Below are positions 41,845 through 50,567 of a DNA stretch of 64,000 nt, piece after piece. Below the pieces are notes generated by a model, which saw only the letters and a list, made by a program, of their open reading frames with translations, was not told the origin of the DNA and searched no databases. The first letter of the stretch is position 1, and every line of letters begins with the position of its first letter. This DNA is from an uncultured bacterium (GTDB taxonomy: Bacteria > Verrucomicrobiota > Lentisphaeria > Victivallales > UBA1829), in assembly GCA_900549415.1 (NCBI GenBank), contig URNX01000003.1, positions 1 through 64,000 of the forward strand, given 5' to 3'. The position numbers and the translations under genes are program-made.

Positions 41845-43713
41845 ATGGCAGAACTCGAAAAATTCCGCGCCCTCGGCATCTCCGAAGGCGTGCTCGACGC
41901 ACTCCGGCAAAAAGGCTTTGAAGAGCCCTCCCCCATTCAGGAACTTACAATTCCCCTCCTCTTCAAAGGAGAAAAAGACGTCATCGGACAGGCTCAGACC
42001 GGAACCGGGAAAACTGCAGCGTTCGGCATTCCCATCATCGACACCATCTCACGCGGCGACGGAAACCCCAAAGCCCTGATTCTCGCGCCCACCCGCGAAC
42101 TCTCCATTCAGATCGCCGAAGAACTCAATTCCCTCAAGGGAAACTCCAATCTCCGCATCGCCCCCTTCTACGGAGGTCAGTTCATCGGCATTCAGCTCAA
42201 AAAACTGGATGAGGGAATCGACATCGTCATCGGCACGCCCGGACGCATCATCGACCTCATGGAACGCGAAAAACTCATCCTTGATGAAATCCAGTTCGCC
42301 GTTCTCGACGAAGCCGATGAAATGCTCGACATGGGATTCGTCGACGACATCAAACAGATTCTCTCCGCCGCTCCCGCCGAAAAGCGCATGCTCATGTTCT
42401 CCGCTACCATGCCGGAGGAAATTCTCGCCATCGCAGAGCAGTTCATGCGCCCCGACTATGAAATCGTCCGCACGAAAACCGAAACCGTCAGCACCGACCT
42501 CACCGAACAGATCTATTACGAGGTCCGCCGCGAAAACAAACTCGAAGTTCTCTCCCGCATCATCGATATGGAAGACGACCTTTACGCAATGGTTTTCTGC
42601 AAAACCCGCAGCGATGTCGATGAACTCACAGACGCCCTCACCGCCCGCGGATACACCGTCGACGCCCTGCACGGAGACATCGCGCAGGCGCAGCGCACAC
42701 GCGTCATCAACAATTTCAAAGCCCGCAAGTTCCGCCTGCTCATCGCAACCGACGTCGCCGCACGCGGAATCGATGTCAACGATCTCACGCACGTCATCAA
42801 CTACTCCATTCCCCAGAGCGTGGAAGCCTATGTTCACCGCATCGGGAGAACCGGACGCGCCGGCAAGCGCGGAACCGCTATCACCTTCGTCACCCCCGGA
42901 GAGATGCGCCAGCTCGGACGCATCCGCCGCATGACCCGCGCCGATATCCGCAAGGGTGCGCTCCCGACCGTTGAACAGCTCCTCGAAGCCAAAAAGGAAC
43001 GCTTCGCGACAAGCGCGCGCAAACTCATTGATGAGCACGCTCATACCGCCTATCTCGGATTCGCGGAAGAACTCCTCACCCTCTGCGACCACCCCGCGGA
43101 AATGCTCGCGGCCATGCTCCGGATGCGCTTCAAAGACGAACTGCTCCCCGAAAGCTATGCGGAACTCAACCCGCGCAAGGAAAACGTCAATCCCGACAAC
43201 GACGGAAACTCCCGCGTTCATTTCTCCGTCGGCAAGGACGACGGTGTGTTCGTGCCCGAAATTCTCGACCTCATATTCAGACGAACCGGAATCAAGAGCT
43301 TCCAGCTCGGATGCATCGACTGCAACCCGCACGACACCTATGTCAACGCAACGCCCGATGATGCAAAAAAAATCGTTGAATCCTGCCAGGGCGAATCCTT
43401 CGACGTCTCCTTCGCCAAACCCGACGAGGGCGAGCGTTTCAGAGGTCGCGACCGCAAATTTGTCAAGCGCTCCAGATTCCATGAAGACCGCGGCGCCAAG
43501 CGCGAATTCAAGCGCAAACGCGAATTCAATGAACGCGAAGACCGGAGGGAATTCAAACACAAGCGCGAGCTTGGTGAGCACGAAGACCGGCGGGAATTCA
43601 AACACGAGTTCAAGCCCCGCCGCGAACATGGCGAAAAGTTTGAGCGCCGCGGCGAATTTCACCGTCACGAAAAGAAAGGCTTCCGCAAAGTCTTCAAGAA
43701 GAAACACAACTGA
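41845..43713 (+). CDS. DEAD-box ATP-dependent RNA helicase, DeaD/CsdA-like
   Basis: A 622-aa RNA helicase. Motifs in order: Q motif FEEPSPIQ, I AQTGTGKT (about residue 50), Ia PTRELSIQ, II LDEADEM, III MFSATMP, and VI HRIGRTGR near residue 335. A DbpA-type RNA-binding domain follows (about 465-530, VFVPEILDLIFRRTGIKSF). The tail is a highly charged Arg/Lys/Glu/His/Phe region with a 15-aa tandem repeat. Such helicases unwind rRNA and mRNA structures, especially in the cold. The start has AAAGGA eight bases upstream. Confidence 0.94.
   Translation: MAELEKFRALGISEGVLDALRQKGFEEPSPIQELTIPLLFKGEKDVIGQAQTGTGKTAAFGIPIIDTISRGDGNPKALILAPTRELSIQIAEELNSLKGNSNLRIAPFYGGQFIGIQLKKLDEGIDIVIGTPGRIIDLMEREKLILDEIQFAVLDEADEMLDMGFVDDIKQILSAAPAEKRMLMFSATMPEEILAIAEQFMRPDYEIVRTKTETVSTDLTEQIYYEVRRENKLEVLSRIIDMEDDLYAMVFCKTRSDVDELTDALTARGYTVDALHGDIAQAQRTRVINNFKARKFRLLIATDVAARGIDVNDLTHVINYSIPQSVEAYVHRIGRTGRAGKRGTAITFVTPGEMRQLGRIRRMTRADIRKGALPTVEQLLEAKKERFATSARKLIDEHAHTAYLGFAEELLTLCDHPAEMLAAMLRMRFKDELLPESYAELNPRKENVNPDNDGNSRVHFSVGKDDGVFVPEILDLIFRRTGIKSFQLGCIDCNPHDTYVNATPDDAKKIVESCQGESFDVSFAKPDEGERFRGRDRKFVKRSRFHEDRGAKREFKRKREFNEREDRREFKHKRELGEHEDRREFKHEFKPRREHGEKFERRGEFHRHEKKGFRKVFKKKHN
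43537..43626 (+). repeat. 45-bp tandem repeat in the helicase tail
   Basis: Two units with a 45-base period; the first 24 bases of each (43537-43560 and 43582-43605) are identical but for one base. They encode the repeat EDRREFKH within the basic C-terminal tail, which continues with less regular versions (REHGEKFERRGEFH). It is in frame and probably an RNA-contact extension. Confidence 0.85.
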
Positions 43714-43724
43714 GAGATCTGAAC

Positions 43725-44621
43725 ATGAACCGGACGGAAACAGTCGTCATCGGAGCGGGCGCAATCGGCATGCTCTGCGCAGCCCCCCTCGCGAAAACGG
43801 AGGGAATCGCCCTGCGCATCGCAGCATCCGGCGAACGGCTGAACCGTCTCCGCGAACACGGCCTCTATCTCAACGGACAGCCGCTTCAGGCGGAATTCAC
43901 TTCCGGCAACGGAGGAAGAACGGCGGATTTCATTCTGATCGCCACCAAAGCCGCCGGCTATCCCGATGCCCTTGAACTTGCCGCGGAATTCACAGGATCG
44001 CAAACCGTTGTCGTCCCTCTGCTCAACGGAATCAGCGCGGAGGAAACGGCAAAACGCCGTTTCCCGGAAAACGACGTTGTCTGCGGATTCTTTCTCGGAC
44101 ACGCCAGCGTGCGCAACGGTAACCGCATTGAACACGATGGAGTCGGAACATTCTACCTCGGAACCACCGTTTCCGAAGCCCCGGAGGCGGTTCGGCACAC
44201 GGCGGAACTTTTCCGGCGCGCGAAAATTTCCTGTGCCGTTCCGGAGGATATGCGCGCAGCGCTGTGGAAAAAATTTGTGCTGAATATCGGCGTCAACCAG
44301 GCGACCGCGCATTTCCGTGCGGATTACGGTGAGCTTCAGCGGGATCCGGCACGGCTTGAATTCACCATGCGGCTTATGCGCGAAGCATCCGCCGTTGCGG
44401 AAAAGCTCGGCATTGCGGGCGCGGCGGATATGCCGGAAGCCGCAATGCACACCATCCTCACCATGCCGGGAAACGTCAAAACCTCCATGTTCCAGGATGT
44501 GGAAGCGGGGCGCCCGACGGAGGTCGCGCTGTTTGCGGGAACGCTCTGCCGCCTCGGACGCGAGACAGGGATCCCGACTCCGCTCAACGATGAAATCCAA
44601 CGTGAATTCTCCGGCAAATAA
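43725..44621 (+). CDS. 2-dehydropantoate 2-reductase (ApbA/PanE family)
   Basis: A 298-aa NADPH-dependent reductase. It has the Rossmann motif VVIGAGAIGMLCA (residues about 7-19), IATKAAGYPDAL, PLLNGIS and the C-terminal catalytic LWKKFVLNIGVNQATA (the Lys and Asn) followed by MFQDVEAGRPTEV. The family reduces ketopantoate for pantothenate and coenzyme A, though many paralogues act on other 2-keto acids. It begins 11 bp after the helicase stop. A new promoter follows it, so it ends this transcript. Confidence 0.9.
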   Translation: MNRTETVVIGAGAIGMLCAAPLAKTEGIALRIAASGERLNRLREHGLYLNGQPLQAEFTSGNGGRTADFILIATKAAGYPDALELAAEFTGSQTVVVPLLNGISAEETAKRRFPENDVVCGFFLGHASVRNGNRIEHDGVGTFYLGTTVSEAPEAVRHTAELFRRAKISCAVPEDMRAALWKKFVLNIGVNQATAHFRADYGELQRDPARLEFTMRLMREASAVAEKLGIAGAADMPEAAMHTILTMPGNVKTSMFQDVEAGRPTEVALFAGTLCRLGRETGIPTPLNDEIQREFSGK

Positions 44622-44636
44622 TTTTTGCAACATGCA

Positions 44637-44664
44637 TTGAATTTGTCCGATTCAAAGCTATATT
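44637..44664 (+). promoter_or_regulatory. Sigma-70-like promoter of the GH78 group
   Basis: TTGAAT (44637-44642), 16 bases, TATATT (44659-44664), about 24 bases before the chosen start. Confidence 0.7.
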
Positions 44665-44687
44665 TTCTGAAAAATATGGAGTTCACA

Positions 44688-46670
44688 ATGACTGTTCAGG
44701 ATCTCAGCAAAGCGCACCAGCTCTCCGCAACGGCCGTCATCGACCCTGCGTATTCCGTCTTCCGGACCGTTCCGGAAACCGCGGCTCCGGCGGACTGGCT
44801 CTACCCGCGCGCAGAATATGAATGTTTTCTTCTCCAGCAGATGCGCAAAGCGGTCGTTCTGCTGAAACTCAACATCGGCTATCCCGGAATCTTTCACACA
44901 CCCGTTCCCGCCGTTTTCTTCCGCCGCAATGCCGAAGCCGGAACTCTGAATTTCCGCGCGAACGGGACAGTCTCCGCAACGCTGAATGGAAGCCCGCTTG
45001 AAACCGTTAAAGACAAAGCCGGAAACTGCACGCTCACTCTTCCGGAAGCAGGTCAGCTTCTTCTGAAAATCTCTGTGAACTCAACCGAAAACATGCTCCC
45101 TGCGCTTCTCCCCGAACTTGCGGAAGGCTGGGAAGCCTCCATTGACGGCTCGCATTACGAACCCGCATGCTCCGGCGGTGACCCCTTCGGCGAAAAATTC
45201 CCGTCCGTCCGCATGACACCCGTCGAATACGCCCCCGGACGATATGACTTCGGACGCGAACTTCTCGCCCGGGTTCGCATCAGCTCCGTTCAGAAACCGA
45301 ATTTCGGAGTCGGAGAATCAAAATTCGAAGTGGAAAACAGCAGCGCACAGCTCAGCGAACAGTCTCTGGAACTAATCGAAACCTCCTCCGGATCTTGGGA
45401 AACTCCGCTGCCGCTGGCGTTCCGCTACATCCGCGCGGAAGCCGAAAACCCTGTCCATGCGGAGTGCGACGCCGAATTCACTCCCGTCCGCTACGCCGGA
45501 GCGTTCGCTTCCGACACGGAACTCACGCGCATCTGGATGAGCTCCGCTTACACTCTGCGCCTCTGCATGAGACACTTCCTGATCGACGGCGTCAAGCGGG
45601 ACCGTCTGCCGTGGGCGGGCGACCTCGCGCTCTCCCTGCTCGCAAACGCCTACACCTTCGCCTCCCCCGAGCCGGTCCGCCGCACGCTTACCGTTCTCGG
45701 ACGCGCAGGAATCCGCGAAAAACATGTCAATGACGTCACCGACTATTCGCTCTGGATGCTCATCTCGCATGATCTCTTCCAGCGTTATTTCAACGATCCC
45801 GCATTTCTCGCGCGGCAGTATCCGGAAATCCGTGACATGACGGAAACGCTGCTCGAACAGGCGGGCGACAGTTTTCTGCCCCATGCCCGCTGGGTCTTCG
45901 TCGACTGGGTCAACAGTCAGCTCGATCCCTCCCGCAGCTGGAACGAAGACGAAAAGCAGGTCACGCTTCAGGTTCATTTCTTCTGGGCTCTGAACTCCGC
46001 CGCCGCGCTCGCCGGACGCATGAACGATGACACGCTCGCCGGACGCTGCCGCGCAAAAGCCGCACAGATCCGCATGGAACTTCTCTCCCGCGCCATCGAC
46101 TCCGCAACCGGGCTTTTCCGCGCGAACTGCGAACATCCGGAATACGGGACATTCCGTCACACGAACTTCTATGCGGTTCTCTCCGGACTTGTCGAGGGCG
46201 AACAGGCGCGGCAGATCATGGAGCGGCTTCTGAACTCCGGTCTTCCCCCCGTCGGCACGCCGTACCAGGCGGCGCTGGAAATCCTCGCGCTTATCCGCAC
46301 AGGTTTCGCCGCGGAAGCCCTCGCGGAAATCCGCCGCATCTGGGGAGGGATGCTCAAGCTCGGCGCAACAACGTTCTTCGAAGCCTACGATGAATCGCTC
46401 AAAGGCAACGATATCTATGCGTTCTACAACCGTCCCTACGCGCTGAGCCTCTGTCATGCATGGAGCGCCGGCCCCGCGGCGCTGCTCCCGATTCTGCTGT
46501 TCGGCGCGGAACCTGCTGCAGACGGCTGGCGGACATTCCGTCTCTCCCCCTCTCCGCTGCTCCGCAACGGCGATGCGGCGACAATTCCCACTCCGCACGG
46601 CGAAATCGAGCTGTGGATGGAAGACGGCGAACTCAAGAAAAAACTTCCGGAAGGCATTGAACTCCTATGA
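44688..46670 (+). CDS. GH78-like (alpha-L-rhamnosidase-type) six-hairpin glycosidase
   Basis: A 660-aa protein with no signal peptide, so cytoplasmic. N-terminal beta domains (residues about 1-275) precede an (alpha/alpha)6 barrel whose beginning carries DGVKRDRLPWAGD (about 300-312), the family's general-acid region. HARWVFVDWVNSQLDP and the late TTFFEAYDESLKG are also typical. The canonical form of the first motif has QREER or similar, so the substrate may not be rhamnose. It is shorter than most GH78 enzymes. Start: ATG with GGAG six bases upstream. Its stop overlaps the radical SAM start by 4 bp. Confidence 0.8.
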   Translation: MTVQDLSKAHQLSATAVIDPAYSVFRTVPETAAPADWLYPRAEYECFLLQQMRKAVVLLKLNIGYPGIFHTPVPAVFFRRNAEAGTLNFRANGTVSATLNGSPLETVKDKAGNCTLTLPEAGQLLLKISVNSTENMLPALLPELAEGWEASIDGSHYEPACSGGDPFGEKFPSVRMTPVEYAPGRYDFGRELLARVRISSVQKPNFGVGESKFEVENSSAQLSEQSLELIETSSGSWETPLPLAFRYIRAEAENPVHAECDAEFTPVRYAGAFASDTELTRIWMSSAYTLRLCMRHFLIDGVKRDRLPWAGDLALSLLANAYTFASPEPVRRTLTVLGRAGIREKHVNDVTDYSLWMLISHDLFQRYFNDPAFLARQYPEIRDMTETLLEQAGDSFLPHARWVFVDWVNSQLDPSRSWNEDEKQVTLQVHFFWALNSAAALAGRMNDDTLAGRCRAKAAQIRMELLSRAIDSATGLFRANCEHPEYGTFRHTNFYAVLSGLVEGEQARQIMERLLNSGLPPVGTPYQAALEILALIRTGFAAEALAEIRRIWGGMLKLGATTFFEAYDESLKGNDIYAFYNRPYALSLCHAWSAGPAALLPILLFGAEPAADGWRTFRLSPSPLLRNGDAATIPTPHGEIELWMEDGELKKKLPEGIELL

Positions 46671-47647
46671 TCAAACCTCAAATCACCTCAATTCACTTCC
46701 AGCTGACCGGACGCTGCAATCTGCGCTGCATTTTCTGCGGACAGCAGAACGGCATGTTCGGAGGATGTCTCAAAGACCGCGAAATTCCGCCGCAGAAATG
46801 GTTTGAAATCGCAGATTCCCTGCGCGGACTCTCTCCGAAACCGGAAATCGTTCTCTGGGGCGGCGAACCGCTGCTGTATGAACGGTTCGACGAACTCGCA
46901 CGGCATCTGCACGACTCAGGATTTGAACTCGGAGTCATCACAAACGGAACCCTCATCGACCGTCATGCGGAACTGCTGAACCGCTGCTTCAAAACCATTT
47001 ACATCTCACTCGACGGCGATGCGCCGTATCACAACCGAATCCGCGGAAAAGGCGTTTTCGAACGCGTCGCGCACAACGTCTCCCTGCTCAAAAACCGGAG
47101 CGGACGGCTGATTTTTCTTTCGACCCTTGCGGATGAAAACGTGGAATCCGCGCCTGAACTGCCGCTCATTCTCGGCAAGCTCGGACCGGACCTCATCCAT
47201 CTTCAGCGGCTGATGTATTTCACCCGCGCGGAAATCGACGAGTACCGCGCATGGCTCCGTCGCGAATTCCAGACGGACGATCCGACCATCGAGGTCTGGC
47301 GCCGCGAGGATGACCGCGAATACCGGAACAAGCTCAATTCCGCCCTCGCTGAAGTCCGCCGCCGTGCGGAGGCCGGTGAATACCCGTGTCCGGTCTTCAT
47401 CAATCCGCACGGCGGAGAGGAACACTGCCTCGCGCCCTTCCGCCGCGCACACATCAAGTACGACGGACGCGTTCTCTTCTGCACAGACTTCTACGGATTC
47501 GACGCGGGGAACGTTCTGACAACCCCGCTGACCGACATTTTCCACGGGGAGAAGGCGGAGCATTACCGCCGGGAAATCGTCGCCGGGGCAAATCCGCTCT
47601 GCGCGCACTGTTCGTGGAAAAGCAACCGGGACTTCAAACTGAACTGA
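46667..47647 (+). CDS. Radical SAM/SPASM protein in a glycosidase operon
   Basis: A 326-aa protein. The cluster motif is LTGRCNLRCIFCG (CxxxCxxC, residues about 17-24). Barrel features are VLWGGEPLLY, VITNGTLI and YISLDG. The C-terminal cysteines (EHCLAPF, VLFCTDFYG, PLCAHCSW) fit a SPASM/twitch auxiliary cluster. It overlaps the GH78-like gene by 4 bp and precedes an MFS carrier by 16 bp. The substrate is unknown, and no precursor-peptide gene is visible. It is not closely similar to the other radical SAM protein at 25174-26010. Confidence 0.88.
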   Translation: MIKPQITSIHFQLTGRCNLRCIFCGQQNGMFGGCLKDREIPPQKWFEIADSLRGLSPKPEIVLWGGEPLLYERFDELARHLHDSGFELGVITNGTLIDRHAELLNRCFKTIYISLDGDAPYHNRIRGKGVFERVAHNVSLLKNRSGRLIFLSTLADENVESAPELPLILGKLGPDLIHLQRLMYFTRAEIDEYRAWLRREFQTDDPTIEVWRREDDREYRNKLNSALAEVRRRAEAGEYPCPVFINPHGGEEHCLAPFRRAHIKYDGRVLFCTDFYGFDAGNVLTTPLTDIFHGEKAEHYRREIVAGANPLCAHCSWKSNRDFKLN

Positions 47648-47663
47648 TCAGGATTTCCATAAA

Positions 47664-48866
47664 ATGAAAAAACACAGCATCGTTCCGGCTCCCGTTCATC
47701 AGCCGGGAACCCGTATTCTCACACTCTCCCTGGCGCACTTCATGGTGGACCTTCTCGGCGGAACGCTTCCGGGCGTGCTGCCGGTCGCCCTCGCCTATTT
47801 CAAACTGAATCTCGGACTCGGCGTCGTGATTCTCACCAGCATGAGCATCGGATGCAATATGATGCAGATTCCCGCGGCTCTGCTCGACCGGCACCGCCGC
47901 ACGCCGCGTCTGCTGGCACTCGGACTGATCATGGCGGGGCTGATCGTTCTCCTCGCCGCCCTGCCCGAAACAACTCCGTTTTTCCTCATCTGCCTGCTGA
48001 TGATCATCGTCGGCGCCGGCATTGCGATCGTTCATCCCCTCGGGCTGCGCGGAACACAGCACATAACAGAAATCGCGCCCGGCATTACAACATCCGCATT
48101 CATGACATGCGGGTTCTTCGGAAGCGCGGTCGGTCCCTGGGTCAGCGCCCTGCTCGTCAGCGGATTCGGACTCAAAGGACTCTATTTCCTGCTGATTCCG
48201 ACCGTGCTTGTCATTCTCGCCCTGCGGTTTACAAACGTCAAACTGGCAGTAGACCACACCGCGCCGGCAAACGCGGAAAAGAAGCCGGAAAGCTCCGCCG
48301 CGGAATCCCCGTGGAGTTTTTCCGCGCTGATGGTGATCGGTTTTGTGCTGAACACGGGAACCGCAACGCTCCAGAATCTGCTCCCAACCTGGCTGGTGAG
48401 CCTCGGGCATGAACTTTCGTTCGGCGGACTGAACGCCATGCTGTTCGGCGCAGGCTCCGCCGCAGGTTCGCTCTCGCTCGGCGTGCTGACCCGCAAACGG
48501 AGTCCGCTTCCGTTTATCCTCGGCGGACTCGTCCTCGGCATTCCGGTTCTGATCGCATATCTGTTTCTCGCGCAGTACAGGGCAGCATGCGTGCTGATCT
48601 TCTTCGCGGGAATGCTTACCAGCTCCGGATTTCCGATTCTCGTTGCGCTCGCCCGGAATGCGAAGGGACGCCTCGCGCTGAGCACCCGGATGGCCCTGAT
48701 CGTCGGAGCCACATGGGGGTTCGCGGGCGTCATGCTCCTGCCGATCGGACAGCTCGCATATCGGTTCGGACTCGGACGCGTCATGCATCTTTCGTGGATT
48801 TTCTATCTCGCCGCGCTGATTTTCGCCGCGCTCTCCGCGCTCCGGAACAGGAATCTGGCAAATTAA
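47664..48866 (+). CDS. MFS transporter
   Basis: A 400-aa inner-membrane protein with about 12 hydrophobic helices, a central soluble loop (around residues 190-215) and the loop-2-3-type segment LLDRHRRTPRLLALG. The opening LTLSLAHFMVDLLGGTLPGVLPV is typical of the fosmidomycin-resistance-like subgroup. It is the last gene of the GH78 operon, so uptake of the glycoside that the GH78-like enzyme cleaves is a plausible role; efflux cannot be excluded. Confidence 0.85.
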   Translation: MKKHSIVPAPVHQPGTRILTLSLAHFMVDLLGGTLPGVLPVALAYFKLNLGLGVVILTSMSIGCNMMQIPAALLDRHRRTPRLLALGLIMAGLIVLLAALPETTPFFLICLLMIIVGAGIAIVHPLGLRGTQHITEIAPGITTSAFMTCGFFGSAVGPWVSALLVSGFGLKGLYFLLIPTVLVILALRFTNVKLAVDHTAPANAEKKPESSAAESPWSFSALMVIGFVLNTGTATLQNLLPTWLVSLGHELSFGGLNAMLFGAGSAAGSLSLGVLTRKRSPLPFILGGLVLGIPVLIAYLFLAQYRAACVLIFFAGMLTSSGFPILVALARNAKGRLALSTRMALIVGATWGFAGVMLLPIGQLAYRFGLGRVMHLSWIFYLAALIFAALSALRNRNLAN

Positions 48867-48887
48867 TTCCCCGGACGAAAAACAGAC

Positions 48888-48916
48888 TTGAATATACCGG
48901 GAATGCATGGTATAGT
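48888..48916 (+). promoter_or_regulatory. Sigma-70-like promoter of the Wzz-like gene
   Basis: TTGAAT (48888-48893), 17 bases, TATAGT (48911-48916), about 45 bases before the start of the Wzz-like gene. Confidence 0.75.
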
Positions 48917-48960
48917 ACAGCTGAAGTTTACAAAAGCATCAAAAACAACATGAGGTTTAT

Positions 48961-50493
48961 ATGAGTTCTGGAAACGACGCAGTTACGCTGAAAGCCGTTC
49001 TGGCTTTCATAAAGTTGAAATTTGGAAAAATTGCGCTCCGCGCCGGCGTCTCCTTCGGCATCGTCGCGCTGGCAATCATTCTGCTTTACGCACTGCTCCC
49101 GCGCGACACCACGCAGTACCGCGACATCGTGATTCTTCTCCCGCAAGTCGACAACGTCCCGCAGTATCCGAGCGGAAAAGCGTTCAGCCCCAACGACATC
49201 ATCAGCCCGCTCATTCTCGAATCGGTCTACAAATCAAACGAAATGGACAAGCAAATTCCCTTCCCGAAATTCTGTGCGCTCTTCTCCATCTATTCCAGCG
49301 ACGTCAAGCAGAGCAAGCTCGATGCGGAATACCGCGACAAGATGAGACGGAAAAACATCACCGTCGTGGAACTCCAGGAACTGGAACGCAGCTACCGCAA
49401 CGAACTCCAGAAGGTCTCCGTCTCCTCGCTCCGGCTCACCATGAACCCGCCGTCGGGCTTCTCCCGCATGAAGATCACCAAGATTCTGACCGACGTGCCC
49501 GAAACCTGGTACCGCATCTACTCCAAACTGGAAGCCAAGGAATTCCCGCAGATCGAAACGGCCATTCACCTTCAGAACCTGCGTAAGCAGATTTCCCGGA
49601 ACGGATATCTGATCCTGCTCGAAAAAACCAGACGCTACTGCCGTCAGGTCCTCAATGTCTGTTCGACCCTCGACGACATGCTCCAGGGACAGAACGTCAG
49701 CCTTCCCACCGGCGAATACCTCGGCGACATCCACAAAGAGCTCGAATCCATCATGAGATATCAGCTCGACGTTCTGCGCCAGTACATTCTTCTCACTCCG
49801 CAGGTTCAGGGAACGTTCGACAAGATTTATCTCCACAGCGCCCTGCAGACCGTGGAGCAGGATCTCGCCCGCCTCAACATCCGCTACAACAGCGCGCTTG
49901 AAGCGCTCAACGCCCTGCAGTCGAATCTCGGCAATTCCGGTCCCGCAAAAAACGGAATCTCCACAACCAGGAACAGCCCCTCCGCCGATACCGGGCTGAT
50001 CACTCTCCAGCTCGACAAATCGTTCTTCAATCAGTTCGCCGACATGATCCGCAACGACATCAACAACACCCTCCGCGCCAAGTACGCGGAAAAAGCCATC
50101 GAATACGGCGACAAGCGCGCCAACCTCGAAGCGGACAAGATGTACTATGAACAGCTGCTCAAAGGAATCTCCGCGCAGAAACAGGACGCCCTCAAGATTT
50201 CCGTCATCACTCCGCAGAGCTTCCACACCATGCTTCAGAACATGTACACCGAACTCTTCGCGACCAGCGCGAAAGTCATTCAGCTGCGCGATCTGCTCAT
50301 CGAAAAATATCTGACCTCCAGAACCTTCTACGTCCCCGTCGGTCCCGTCCAGGTTCTGCAGGAATACCGCTACTCGTTCAAACGCCTCGCGCTTGCGCTG
50401 CTCGCGCTCTGGGCGCTCTACAACCTCTGCGCGACCGCGTTCAACTTCTACCGCATGAACGACAAAGCCCCGCAGAAAGAAAATGCCGCATAA
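48961..50493 (+). CDS. Wzz-like membrane protein of the polysaccharide region
   Basis: A 510-aa protein with one transmembrane helix near each end (about residues 29-48 and 470-490) and a large, mainly helical domain between them. This is the topology of polysaccharide co-polymerases that set chain length. The second helix follows VPVGPVQVLQEYRYSFKR, similar in position to the Pro-rich motif of Wzz. I see no confident family signature otherwise. Its position directly before the rfbH operon supports the idea. An intrinsic terminator separates it from rfbH. Confidence 0.6.
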   Translation: MSSGNDAVTLKAVLAFIKLKFGKIALRAGVSFGIVALAIILLYALLPRDTTQYRDIVILLPQVDNVPQYPSGKAFSPNDIISPLILESVYKSNEMDKQIPFPKFCALFSIYSSDVKQSKLDAEYRDKMRRKNITVVELQELERSYRNELQKVSVSSLRLTMNPPSGFSRMKITKILTDVPETWYRIYSKLEAKEFPQIETAIHLQNLRKQISRNGYLILLEKTRRYCRQVLNVCSTLDDMLQGQNVSLPTGEYLGDIHKELESIMRYQLDVLRQYILLTPQVQGTFDKIYLHSALQTVEQDLARLNIRYNSALEALNALQSNLGNSGPAKNGISTTRNSPSADTGLITLQLDKSFFNQFADMIRNDINNTLRAKYAEKAIEYGDKRANLEADKMYYEQLLKGISAQKQDALKISVITPQSFHTMLQNMYTELFATSAKVIQLRDLLIEKYLTSRTFYVPVGPVQVLQEYRYSFKRLALALLALWALYNLCATAFNFYRMNDKAPQKENAA

Positions 50494-50514
50494 TCCAGCT
50501 TAATCTGCCATCCG

Positions 50515-50552
50515 AGGCTCCGGACCGATACAGAATCTTCCGGAGCCTTTTT
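50515..50552 (+). terminator. Intrinsic terminator or attenuator before rfbH
   Basis: AGGCTCCGG (50515-50523) pairs with CCGGAGCCT (50540-50548) and is followed by T5. It lies between the Wzz-like gene and rfbH, ending only a few bases before the rfbH ribosome-binding site (AAAGGAG). No separate rfbH promoter is evident, so read-through may be regulated. Confidence 0.82.
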
Positions 50553-50567
50553 CAAAGGAGCGATGCG

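Noticed and set aside
42049..43707. 552-aa minus-strand open frame opposite the helicase
   Set aside because: Antisense shadow of the DEAD-box gene; no ribosome-binding site or recognisable domain.
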